DNA from: Acidobacteriota bacterium
GTDB lineage: Bacteria; Acidobacteriota; Terriglobia; UBA7540
Assembly (NCBI GenBank): GCA_003224635.1
Contig: QHZK01000401.1
Location: 1 to 16,780 of the forward strand
Reading direction: 5' to 3'
DNA length: 16,780 bases
Made by a program: the position numbers and the translations under genes. The notes beneath the pieces were generated by a model. That model was not told where the DNA came from and made no database searches. It worked only from the letters and a program-made list of their open reading frames with translations. This document shows positions 1-5,724 of the stretch, in pieces. Each line of letters opens with the position of its first letter. Position 1 is the first letter of the stretch.

Positions 1-309
1 ACTTCAATGGCAGGCATGGTCTTTCGTTCTCTTTGATTTTGATGCTCAGAGATCGTCATGTGGCCAAAATGCCCCCAACAGACGACGCTAGAACACCTTG
101 GCCGCCTCTTACAAGTACCTCCACTCGTACTAGAGAACGCGTGTATTAAACCGGAAGGAATTAAGCACGAGATGTCGTCAGCACCGACCGGCTTCCTCGT
201 CTTTTTTTACGGCGCTGATGCTAGTCCTGTGCCGAACCCATGTCAAGCACCTGGGTACTAGCCTAATGGTATTAGGTATTCAATCCAACGAACAAAAAGG
301 GGGTTTCTC
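1..309. other. Left-edge stretch without a supported gene
   Basis: This AT-richer stretch precedes the transposase gene. One small reading frame (58-261, 67 codons, ATG) is open. It has no convincing Shine-Dalgarno sequence and resembles no family I recognise, although residues of the form LEHLGRLLQVPPLVLENA could make a helix. A perfect 6-bp inverted repeat with a 3-base loop (CCTAAT ggt ATTAGG) lies at 262-276. A possible IS end begins near 252. The stretch probably belongs to the integrated element that ends at the tRNA-Asp gene. Confidence 0.4.
262..276. repeat. 6-bp perfect inverted repeat upstream of the transposase promoter
   Basis: CCTAAT and ATTAGG are separated by ggt. The repeat lies about 34 bases upstream of the transposase -35 box. 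It could be part of the IS end or a binding site, but the sequence alone does not decide. Confidence 0.35.
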
Positions 310-339
310 TTGATATCCTTAATCGGCTCATGCTATAGT
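310..339 (+). promoter_or_regulatory. Promoter of the IS1-like transposase, apparently leaderless
   Basis: The -35 box TTGATA (310-315) is followed by an 18-base spacer and the -10 box TATAGT (334-339). Only six bases separate the -10 box from the ATG at 346, so transcription should begin at or near the start codon. No Shine-Dalgarno sequence precedes the ATG, which fits a leaderless mRNA. Confidence 0.6.
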
Positions 340-345
340 TTCATT

Positions 346-1179
346 ATGAATAGACTGAGCCGAGAAAAGCAGACCCGAATTATTGCGGCCCTTGTCGAAG
401 GCAATTCTCTTCGTTCCACGGCCCGCATGTGCGACGTAGCCTTTAATACCGTCCTGAATCTTTTGCCAGACATCGGCCATGCGTGCGCTGAATACCAGGA
501 CAAGACCCTTAACAATTTGAAGTGTCGGCGGATTCAGGTTGATGAGTGCTGGTCGTTCTGCTACGCCAAGCAGAAGAATGTTCCCGAAAAGAAGAAAGGC
601 CAGTTCGGGTACGGTGACGTGTGGACGTGGGTAGCAATCGACGCCGATACGAAGCTGGTTCCCTCTTTCATGGTCGGAAACCGTGACGGGCAGACCGCCA
701 AGATATTCATTGACGATCTCAAGAGCCGACTTGCAAGCCGCATCCAACTCCCGAGCGACGGGCTGAAAGTTTATCTGGAAGCGGTCGAAGGGGCGTTCGG
801 GGCCGATATCGACTACGCGATGCTTCACAAGATTTACGAATCGAGCCAAGAGGAAACGCGGTACAGTCCGGCAGTCTGCGTATCTTGCAAAAGTCAGCGC
901 ATCCAAGGCGGCCCCGACCCGAAACACGTTTCGACGAGCTACGTTGAGCGCCAAAGCCTCAGTATGAGAATGGGGATGCGCCGATTCACTCGACTGACAA
1001 ATGCCTTCTCCAAGAAAGTCGAGAACCATGCCTACAGCGTAGCCCTATACTACATGCATTATAATTTCGCCCGGATTCACAAGACCATTCGCGTGACTCC
1101 AGCAATGGAAGCGGAAGTTTCCGATCACGTTTGGAGCGTTGAGGAAATCGCGGCTTTGCTCGGTTCCGAGGCAGCATGA
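346..1179 (+). CDS. IS1 family transposase
   Basis: This is a DDE-type transposase expected to cut and rejoin the ends of its own insertion sequence. The protein has 277 residues from the ATG at 346, which is the family's usual start (MNRLSREK). An N-terminal HTH-like segment (residues about 5-40) precedes the catalytic domain. Candidate catalytic acids are D66 in the VDECW motif, D138 in PSDGLKVYLEAVEGAFG, and E201 in STSYVERQ. The C-terminal block with MRRFTRLTNAFSKK, HYNFARIHKT and RVTPAMEA is typical of the IS1-like group common in soil bacteria and cyanobacteria. Two usually conserved positions differ from my memory of the family: L replaces H after DG, and S replaces N after VERQ. Activity is therefore plausible but not certain. 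An in-frame TTG at 310 lies inside the -35 box and is rejected as the start. The stop overlaps the start of the next small gene. Confidence 0.9.
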   Translation: MNRLSREKQTRIIAALVEGNSLRSTARMCDVAFNTVLNLLPDIGHACAEYQDKTLNNLKCRRIQVDECWSFCYAKQKNVPEKKKGQFGYGDVWTWVAIDADTKLVPSFMVGNRDGQTAKIFIDDLKSRLASRIQLPSDGLKVYLEAVEGAFGADIDYAMLHKIYESSQEETRYSPAVCVSCKSQRIQGGPDPKHVSTSYVERQSLSMRMGMRRFTRLTNAFSKKVENHAYSVALYYMHYNFARIHKTIRVTPAMEAEVSDHVWSVEEIAALLGSEAA

Positions 1180-1358
1180 AATTTAGAATGACGTTCTGGA
1201 TTGCATTTCTGACGCTTTGTGGCTTCTTTGTAGGCTGTCCTTCGTTCCAGTATAAAACAGACCTCAATGCCCCGTTCTGTGGCGCTCTCTTAGGGGCTTG
1301 GTGGGGGTTTATGGCTGGCCTCTTCTTTGAGCGTTTAGATGGTAAAAAATCAAAATGA
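1176..1358 (+). CDS. Small two-helix membrane protein coupled to the transposase
   Basis: This frame encodes 60 residues. Its ATG (1176-1178) overlaps the transposase stop TGA (1177-1179) as ATGA, so translation would be coupled. Two hydrophobic segments are visible. One spans about residues 5-22 (FWIAFLTLCGFFVGC) and ends at a cysteine that could resemble a lipobox only loosely. The other spans about residues 34-51 (CGALLGAWWGFMAGLFF). A basic tail (RLDGKKSK) follows. I do not recognise a family. The overlap and the clean frame up to the possible IS end suggest a passenger gene of the element. A chance ORF cannot be excluded. Confidence 0.5.
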   Translation: MKFRMTFWIAFLTLCGFFVGCPSFQYKTDLNAPFCGALLGAWWGFMAGLFFERLDGKKSK

Positions 1359-1384
1359 GTCACTACCCACCGGTCGGGTTGAGG

Positions 1385-1406
1385 GGCCGGGTAAGGGCCG
1401 GATAAG
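1385..1406. repeat. 11-bp tandem duplication in a G-tract region
   Basis: GGCCGGGTAAG (1385-1395) is followed immediately by GGCCGGATAAG (1396-1406), with one mismatch. It sits within a purine-rich run containing GGGG, GGG, GGG, GGGG, GGGGG and a G7 tract up to 1437, which could form a quadruplex with somewhat long loops. Confidence 0.5.
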
Positions 1407-1662
1407 GGGATGAGGGGGAGAAGGTATTTTGGGGGGGTCGCGCCGGTTTATTTCGCCCTGTCTGAGGGGGCGCGGCAAGAACGGGATTTCGACTTCCGGA
1501 GACACCGCAACTTTGGCCGCCGCCCGGTCGCCGGGGTTGCTGAGTGTTGCGCGGCTCGGCCCGATCAGAAGCATGAGACCATCCTCGCGCGCCCTCCCGC
1601 CGGAGCCACAGCGCTCGAAGCTCGCTTGGTGCTGGCATTCGTGGGGCTCAATCACGGGGTCG

Positions 1663-1679
1663 GGCCGGAGCTTCCGGCC
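1663..1679. repeat. Perfect GC hairpin in the gene-free stretch
   Basis: Seven-base arms GGCCGGA and TCCGGCC flank a 3-base loop. Partial outer complementarity (GTCGGG with CCCGAC) could extend the stem. There is no T tract, so an intrinsic terminator is unlikely in the usual form. Confidence 0.5.
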
Positions 1680-1915
1680 TGCGCCCCGACGCCGTGGCGC
1701 GAGTCGTCGACGGGACGCCCCGGGGCAGCGCCTTCCGTCCACCCGCAACCTCACGAGGGGCGCTGACGTACGGTCGGGGTCGAATGGGAGCTGCAAGCAA
1801 TAACAGAACCTGCAGAGACTTCTTACTGCATCCCTCGCGGAGAGCGCTTGCCGCACGGTGTGGCTCCGTCCTCGTCCCAATTCCCCTTTTGGCTCTCGGA
1901 ATGACAAAAAATCGG

Positions 1916-1945
1916 TTGACAAGCGATATATCCAAAGCATATAGT
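1916..1945 (+). promoter_or_regulatory. Strong promoter of the PadR-xis-int module
   Basis: TTGACA (1916-1921) is followed by an 18-base spacer and TATAGT (1940-1945), a near-consensus housekeeping promoter. Transcription would start near 1952, giving a leader of about 36 bases with a good ribosome-binding site (GAGGAG, 1974-1979). Confidence 0.75.
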
Positions 1946-1952
1946 CGATATG
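1925..1952 (+). promoter_or_regulatory. Candidate operator palindromes in the PadR promoter
   Basis: The promoter spacer contains the perfect 8-bp palindrome GATATATC (1925-1932). The -10 box is embedded in CATAT-agtcg-ATATG (1938-1952). Their position over the spacer, -10 box and start site is where a repressor would block RNA polymerase. PadR-type regulators commonly bind such AT-rich dyads near their own promoter. Self-control by the adjacent regulator is an inference. Confidence 0.45.
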
Positions 1953-1987
1953 AGAAAAAACATCATCCGCCGCGAGGAGCTTTTGAC

Positions 1988-2659
1988 ATGCCCAAGAGCC
2001 GAGAAATTGCGTTAACGAGTCTGGACCTGCTGCTGTTGGCAATTCTGAAGCAGGCTCCCGCCACAAATTATTTCGCCCTGCAACAGCAATGGGGCTTATC
2101 AATTGGAACCACGCACCCCGCGCTGGCTAGGCTCCGCCGGACGAACTTGGTCGAAATCAAGCCTGCAACGGAGGGCAAAGCAGGTTCGATCTCGCTGACT
2201 AGACGCGGGCGACAAGCACTCGAGGCCAGTTGGCGCACGTCTTTAACAACAGCCAGAAATCCTGAGGAGATCATGCGTGCCGTTACGCTTGCGGCTTTAC
2301 TCGGAAACGCCCGCGACAAACGACAAGCACTGGGCGCGGCGAGAGAAGTGGCGGCTAGGAGGAGAGCAAGCGCTACCAAGCGTAGAGTCGATCTAGAGGG
2401 CTTCGGTCGTCGAAAAAACACTCCTGTGGGACTGCACATGTGGATGACCGCGCTACTTGATACCGCAACTTGGGGGGCCGAGGCGGCGGTGTTGGAGGAA
2501 ATTGCTAAGGAGCTGGAAGGGGCTGGCCAGGAAATCGTCGATTCGAGCGGCAGTCAGGCACCCCAGCCAGAAGCGGCGCCAAGCGCCGTTCGTCTCGAGG
2601 ATATACCACGGCGACGGGATCCCTTACAGGGCCTCTTCGAGGAGCGGCCAAAGCTCTAG
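1988..2659 (+). CDS. PadR-like winged-helix transcriptional regulator
   Basis: This is a predicted DNA-binding regulator of 223 residues. The N-terminal 75 residues read as a winged helix of PadR type. LTSLDLLLLAILKQAPATNY forms the first helices, GTTHPALARLRRTNLVEIK the recognition helix and following strand, and GSISLTRRGRQALE the wing. The rest is helical and Arg/Ala/Glu-rich, ending in a Pro/Ala-rich tail (SGSQAPQPEAAPSA). It lacks the usual short C-terminal dimer helix pattern, so the effector part may be specific. The ATG at 1988 is chosen because GAGGAG lies eight bases upstream and the promoter lies just before it. The frame is open further left to 1694, but that part reads like noncoding DNA. 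It is probably the switch gene of the integrated element, upstream of the xis-like and int genes. Confidence 0.75.
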   Translation: MPKSREIALTSLDLLLLAILKQAPATNYFALQQQWGLSIGTTHPALARLRRTNLVEIKPATEGKAGSISLTRRGRQALEASWRTSLTTARNPEEIMRAVTLAALLGNARDKRQALGAAREVAARRRASATKRRVDLEGFGRRKNTPVGLHMWMTALLDTATWGAEAAVLEEIAKELEGAGQEIVDSSGSQAPQPEAAPSAVRLEDIPRRRDPLQGLFEERPKL

Positions 2660-2722
2660 AGCGGCTCGCCAGTCCTCGCTATCGCACCGCGGCCGAAGGC
2701 CAATATCTGAAGGGGTACGCTT

Positions 2723-2902
2723 GTGAGTGAACAACTCTGGACCGTCGAACAGCTTGCAGAACGACTGCAGGTGCCGAGAAGTTGGGTCTACAAACATTTG
2801 AAGGAGATTCCTCACATTAAGCTCGGTAAGTATGTACGCTTTGAGCCGTCTGCCCTGGATTCCTTGCTGCAGGTTCTCCGAAAAAGGCCCGCTGTGGGGT
2901 AG
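2723..2902 (+). CDS. Excisionase-like helix-turn-helix protein (AlpA/MerR-type HTH)
   Basis: This small gene has a GTG start and encodes 59 residues beginning VSEQLWTVEQLAERL. The sequence fits the short 'helix-turn-helix domain' excisionase fold. Its elements are TVEQLAERLQVPRSWVYKHL (helix-turn-helix), then HIKLGKYVRFEPSALDSLLQ, which includes the typical 'I..G.YVRF....LD..L' wing and final helix. AAGGGG at 2710-2715 lies seven bases before the GTG. It lies 63 bases after the PadR-like gene and 122 bases before the integrase start, the usual place for a recombination directionality factor. Its likely role is to bend DNA at the attachment site and favour excision. A plain DNA-binding regulator is the alternative. 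Confidence 0.8.
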   Translation: MSEQLWTVEQLAERLQVPRSWVYKHLKEIPHIKLGKYVRFEPSALDSLLQVLRKRPAVG

Positions 2903-3024
2903 TAACTAAAAGTAGCCCACCACCTCCCTGTGGATGAAGATTGATTATGCTACCGGCTGAACCTAGACTAGAGCCGCAGCAAACAGAGAGCCGACGAATC
3001 AGCAAACGACTCAAGGAGGCATTG

Positions 3025-4200
3025 ATGATTCGGCGGCGATTTCAGATTGGTGGTCTTGAAAAGAGGCGCAGAACCTACCGGCTCCGCTACCGCGTGGACA
3101 TCATCGGACGGGACGGCACGGTGACGCGTCGCGAGCGCAAGTCCGTACCGTTCGGTAAGGTAACCAAGCAAGAGGCTATTCGACTCCGCGACGAATTTAT
3201 TCGTCGGCACGGGATCACGATGAATCGCCCTAAGGCGACGATGACTCTAGGGGAGTTTTGGAATCTACATTTCGTGCCCAACATCGTGACGAAGAAGAGT
3301 CACTACACCCAGAGACTTTACGCACAGCTCTTCCTCAACCACATCGAACCCACCTTTGGCCAGACTTCCATTTGCGAAATCACGAGAGGTGGAATCGATT
3401 CATTCCTTTCCATTAAATTGGGGGAGGAGTACTCAACGCAGACCGTCCACCACATTCACGAGTTACTAAGCAAGATGCTTGGAACTGCCTATAAGTACCG
3501 CTGGATCGAAGAAAACACGGCCAGCGGCGTCGAACTTCCGCCCATCGAAACCGTGCGCCCGGCTCGTGCTCTGACGCTGGACGAGGTTGGGCTGATCGCC
3601 AAGAGCCTGCCGGAGCCAGCCAGGACCGTGTTCATGATCGGCGTGATCTACGGGCTGCGGATCGGGGAGATTTTGGGACTCCAAGTCGCGGACGCGGACT
3701 TCGCGAATGGCATCCTGTGGGTTCGCCGTTCAGCCACTCGTGGTGTGCTGAATAGGGTGAAGGGAAAGCATGGCAATGGGCGGCATTTCACCATTCCGCC
3801 TTTTGCGCGGGAAATCCTCCAGCGGTATCTGACGTGGCGTAAGTCAGATTCGTCGTGGCTGTTTCCAACGCGTAAGGGTGGGTTCCACAACGACCGGACT
3901 TTCTGGATTCGATTTGTGGTGCCCCACGTAAGTAAGCTCGATATCCCGCATTGGTCCTGGCACTCCATGCGGCACACGTTTCTCACCTACAACGGGAATG
4001 ATGCAGACATCGCATTCCCAGTCCTGCAAAGTTTGGCTGGTCACACCAAGGCTGAGACAACTCTGAAGTACATCGATCCGTTTGTACGCGAAAAGGGCAG
4101 AGCGCTTGAGGCGTGGGCCGAGAAGTTGGCTTCGCTTGGCCCCATTTGGCCCCAATTTACACAAAATGGAATCCACGAAAAATCGGAAGTGGTTCAGTAA
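3025..4200 (+). CDS. int: Tyrosine-type site-specific integrase
   Basis: This recombinase is expected to integrate the element into, and excise it from, the 3' end of tRNA-Asp. It has 391 residues from the ATG at 3025, chosen because AAGGAGG (3013-3019) sits five bases upstream. The frame is open back to 2941. An N-terminal basic arm-binding part (to about residue 70) is followed by a core-binding SAM-like domain from about residue 73 (TLGEFWNLHFVPN). The catalytic domain follows and has every key residue: R212 (YGLRIGE), a lysine at 246 or 248 (VKGKHGNGRH), H313 and R316 (HSMRHTF), H340 (AGHTKAETT) and the nucleophile Y349 (LKYID). The length is normal for phage/ICE integrases. The gene ends 12 bases before the tRNA CCA, so one attachment site lies immediately downstream. 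It appears intact. Confidence 0.93.
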   Translation: MIRRRFQIGGLEKRRRTYRLRYRVDIIGRDGTVTRRERKSVPFGKVTKQEAIRLRDEFIRRHGITMNRPKATMTLGEFWNLHFVPNIVTKKSHYTQRLYAQLFLNHIEPTFGQTSICEITRGGIDSFLSIKLGEEYSTQTVHHIHELLSKMLGTAYKYRWIEENTASGVELPPIETVRPARALTLDEVGLIAKSLPEPARTVFMIGVIYGLRIGEILGLQVADADFANGILWVRRSATRGVLNRVKGKHGNGRHFTIPPFAREILQRYLTWRKSDSSWLFPTRKGGFHNDRTFWIRFVVPHVSKLDIPHWSWHSMRHTFLTYNGNDADIAFPVLQSLAGHTKAETTLKYIDPFVREKGRALEAWAEKLASLGPIWPQFTQNGIHEKSEVVQ

Positions 4201-4210
4201 ATTGGTGTTA

Positions 4211-4250
4211 GCTGGCGGGGACGACGGGACTCGAACCCGCGACCTCATGC
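4211..4250. other. Predicted attachment site core (tRNA-Asp 3' end)
   Basis: The region covers the T arm, acceptor 3' strand, discriminator and CCA of tRNA-Asp (read on the - strand) directly downstream of the integrase gene. tRNA-targeting tyrosine integrases usually cross over in this part of the tRNA and restore it on integration. The exact core cannot be fixed because no second copy is in the window. Confidence 0.5.
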
Positions 4251-4289
4251 GTGACAGGCATGCGTTCTAACCAGCTGAACTACGTCCCC
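4213..4289 (-). tRNA. tRNA-Asp (anticodon GTC)
   Basis: A complete 77-nt cloverleaf including encoded CCA. The acceptor is GGGGACG paired with CGTCCCC, with discriminator G. The D arm contains TAGTTCAGCTGGTTAGAA. The anticodon stem-loop is CATGC-CTGTCAC-GCATG, with anticodon GTC (complement at 4253-4255). The T arm reads CGGGTTCGAGTCCCG. The gene is intact despite the integrase lying next to it. Confidence 0.97.
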
Positions 4290-4495
4290 GCGCGTGGAGG
4301 TGAAGAGTGGCCCGGCGACACCGGCGAGCAGTGATGATCGTATGCGGGATGGTGGAGCAAAAACATCCCGAGGGTCCATGGTCCGACGATCTCTAGCCCG
4401 ACGGCCCGACGAACTCGAGGTCTTCCGATCGTGAACCGTCGACCGGACCGTAGAGGTTGACTTATCGTCACTTGTCGCTCTGCAGGGCTCGTGAG

Positions 4496-4572
4496 TGGTG
4501 GGCGGTATCCGGCTCGAACGGATGACCTTCTGCTTGTAAGGCAGACGCTCTGACCAGCTGAGCTAACCGCCC
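4496..4572 (-). tRNA. tRNA-Val (anticodon TAC)
   Basis: A complete 77-nt cloverleaf with encoded CCA. The acceptor is GGGCGGT paired with ACCGCCC, with discriminator A. The D arm contains TAGCTCAGCTGGTCAGAG. The anticodon loop is CTTACAA in a TCTGC/GCAGA stem. The T arm is ATCCG-TTCGAGC-CGGAT. It lies 206 bases upstream of tRNA-Asp on the same strand, so the two may share a transcript. Confidence 0.97.
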
Positions 4573-4589
4573 GGGTTCCATTGAAGTTT

Positions 4590-4607
4590 GTGGGCCGGCC
4601 GGCCCAC
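4590..4607. repeat. 18-bp perfect palindrome upstream of tRNA-Val
   Basis: GTGGGCCGGCCGGCCCAC is its own reverse complement. It starts 17 bases upstream of the 5' end of tRNA-Val (on its strand) and about 50 bases upstream of the promoter of the DUF507 gene. It could be a protein-binding dyad or a structured leader element. No function is shown. Confidence 0.6.
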
Positions 4608-4659
4608 CCTCGAGCTGCACTCGACCCCGGCCCGCCACCCTCGCACACCACGCCCAACC

Positions 4660-4687
4660 TTGACACTCCGAAAGCTGAGACTATACA
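4660..4687 (+). promoter_or_regulatory. Promoter of the first DUF507 gene
   Basis: TTGACA (4660-4665) is followed by a 16-base gap and TATACA (4682-4687). TACACT at 4684-4689 with an 18-base gap is an equally good -10 choice. Transcription would start near 4694, which is itself an ATG. The better supported start codon is 4724. Confidence 0.55.
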
Positions 4688-4723
4688 CTAGCGATGTTCG
4701 ACCGTCAAGGAGACTTGCCCTGG

Positions 4724-5002
4724 ATGCACTTGCCGCGTGAATACGTGGCCTACATGGCTAAACAAGTTCTAAAGCGACTCAGCGCCGCAGGTCTCATTCA
4801 ATTCGAACAGCCCGACTACGTCCGCGAGGTCATCACCCAAGTGACGCTGGATGAGCTGAGCGTCGAAGCGCGCATTGACGAGGAAGTCCGCAAAATCCTC
4901 GAGCAGCACGGAGCGGAAATGAAGGAAGTAGGCGCGTCGTACGAAGAGATGTTCAAGAAAGTGAAAAAGCAACTGGTACGGGACCGCACGTTTGTGCTCT
5001 AA
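4724..5002 (+). CDS. DUF507 family protein (first copy)
   Basis: This small protein is of the DUF507 family, whose biochemical function is unknown and which often occurs as adjacent paired genes. The 92-residue product begins MHLPREYVAYMAKQVLKRL, matching the family's N-terminus (M-x-L-x-R-E-x-V-x-Y-x-A). It continues with TLDELSVEARIDEEVRKIL, SYEEMFKKVKKQL and the typical ending FVL. It is all helix, soluble and highly charged. I place the start at 4724 because it fits the family and follows AAGGAG (4707-4712), though the spacing of 11 is long. The ATG at 4694 would add ten residues and be leaderless. The second DUF507 copy is at 5725. Confidence 0.85.
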   Translation: MHLPREYVAYMAKQVLKRLSAAGLIQFEQPDYVREVITQVTLDELSVEARIDEEVRKILEQHGAEMKEVGASYEEMFKKVKKQLVRDRTFVL

Positions 5003-5138
5003 CCCAGTATGTCAGTCAGAGGGTTAACAGGGTGAGATGCGATTCGATGCGGAAGAATCGAGGCAAAGCTGCATAACATGTCTCCGTGTGGCCCGACCGC
5101 AAAAGTTCGTATGCCGTCTGGCGTACGATGGATTTGGA

Positions 5139-5693
5139 ATGACTGATCGACTTCAGGCTTCAGTGGCCTTGCCTATCGCCCTCAAGGAGCGGCTGTCTGC
5201 GGAAGACGACCCGGCGCTCTGGGAAGAAGTGCTGAAGCTTCTAGCCGAGGACGCATCAATACTCAAACCCGTTACGAACGGTTCGCGACTATACGCTGAA
5301 GTAGGCGTGTGTTCTCATTGGCTGCGTCCTCATCAGACCCGGTGGACTGCGGCCGGTGGTTTTGCTGCGCCGGTTGGGTATGGCGGAGCTGGCTTCAGCA
5401 GAACCGGTCTTCCACTTTTTGAGTGGAGCGTCAGACTGCAGTTCAATCCTGCTCCAATAGGCTGGGTCATTCCGGAAAAAGTGCCGACAAAACGCTTCAT
5501 TTCCGTCCGTGTCGCCGTTCCTTCCCGGACGACCCGACACCGCCAAGCGGCGGTGCACACTCTCTGGCCGCCCAGGACTCTGGATGCCAAGCGCGAGCGA
5601 GCTGTCTTCTACGGACTTCGAAACTTGAATGGCGTTTGGGAACTCAAGGCATGCTCCAGGGACGGCGAACGAACCGATCCAGCTTTACACTGA
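5139..5693 (+). CDS. Unrecognised hypothetical protein between the two DUF507 genes
   Basis: I do not recognise this protein. From the ATG at 5139 (MTDRLQASVALP) it has 184 residues. The frame is open back to an ATG at 5037, which would give 218, but the extra N-terminal part looks less protein-like. The first third is helical and acidic (ALKERLSAEDDPALWEEVLKLLAED). A glycine-rich patch follows (FAAPVGYGGAGFSRTG). The C-terminal half alternates strands with aromatic residues (PLFEWSVRLQF, KRFISVRVAVPSR, RAVFYGLRNLNGVWELKA), suggesting a beta-rich fold. No signal peptide or membrane helix is visible. Codon third positions are less GC-biased than in neighbouring chromosomal genes, which weakens confidence that it is an old resident gene. 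It ends 31 bases before the second DUF507 gene. Confidence 0.55.
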   Translation: MTDRLQASVALPIALKERLSAEDDPALWEEVLKLLAEDASILKPVTNGSRLYAEVGVCSHWLRPHQTRWTAAGGFAAPVGYGGAGFSRTGLPLFEWSVRLQFNPAPIGWVIPEKVPTKRFISVRVAVPSRTTRHRQAAVHTLWPPRTLDAKRERAVFYGLRNLNGVWELKACSRDGERTDPALH

Positions 5694-5724
5694 AACACTG
5701 AGTTTTTTACAGACTAACTCGCCG

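Larger units (their letters stand above)
252..1369 (+). mobile_element. Possible IS1-family insertion sequence (ends tentative)
   Basis: An IS1-type transposase and a coupled small ORF are bracketed by TGGGTACT at 252-259 and CACTACCCA at 1361-1369. The second, reverse-complemented, reads TGGGTAGTG, so the first six bases form an inverted repeat and a few later positions also agree. The span is about 1.1 kb, a sensible size for this type of element. No clear target duplication is seen in the flanks, so the ends remain a proposal. Confidence 0.4.
1359..1987. other. Gene-free GC-rich stretch before the regulator gene
   Basis: About 560 bases before the regulator's promoter hold only mutually overlapping open frames with low-complexity, Arg/Pro/Gly-rich translations typical of noncoding GC-rich DNA. 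I support no gene. Visible structure includes a run of G tracts at 1383-1437, an 11-bp tandem duplication (GGCCGGGTAAG then GGCCGGATAAG, 1385-1406), and a perfect hairpin GGCCGGA-gct-TCCGGCC at 1663-1679. The promoter and leader of the PadR-like gene occupy 1916-1987. Confidence 0.6.
1..4215. mobile_element. Right end of an integrative element inserted at tRNA-Asp (left part outside window)
   Basis: A tyrosine integrase gene ends at 4200 and points at the 3' end of an intact tRNA-Asp gene whose CCA starts at 4213. This is the classic layout of tRNA-integrated elements, whose attachment core is the tRNA 3' half. Upstream of the integrase are an excisionase-like HTH gene and a PadR-like regulator with short gaps, then an IS1-family transposase. 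The DNA is visibly less GC-rich than the chromosomal genes to the right. No second copy of the tRNA 3' sequence was seen in 1-4200, so the other boundary should lie left of the window. Element size, cargo and mobility cannot be judged here. No conjugation or phage structural genes are visible. Confidence 0.65.

Noticed and set aside
328..1029. Long open frame (233 codons) on the - strand opposite the transposase
   Set aside because: The + strand frame has an unmistakable IS1-type transposase with catalytic motifs. The reverse frame has no recognisable motif and is its shadow.
1410..1803. Overlapping + strand frames in the GC-rich stretch
   Set aside because: Several mutually exclusive frames are open at once, as expected in GC-rich noncoding DNA. 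None has protein-like composition or a ribosome site.
1448..2080. 13-bp exact repeat TTATTTCGCCCTG at 1448-1460 and 2068-2080, considered as an attachment repeat
   Set aside because: A repeat of this length is expected about once or twice by chance in a window of this size, and one copy lies inside the PadR-like coding region.
1350..2102. 250-codon frame on the - strand across the gene-free stretch
   Set aside because: It runs through the promoter and start of the PadR-like gene, has an Arg/Pro-rich low-complexity translation and no family resemblance.
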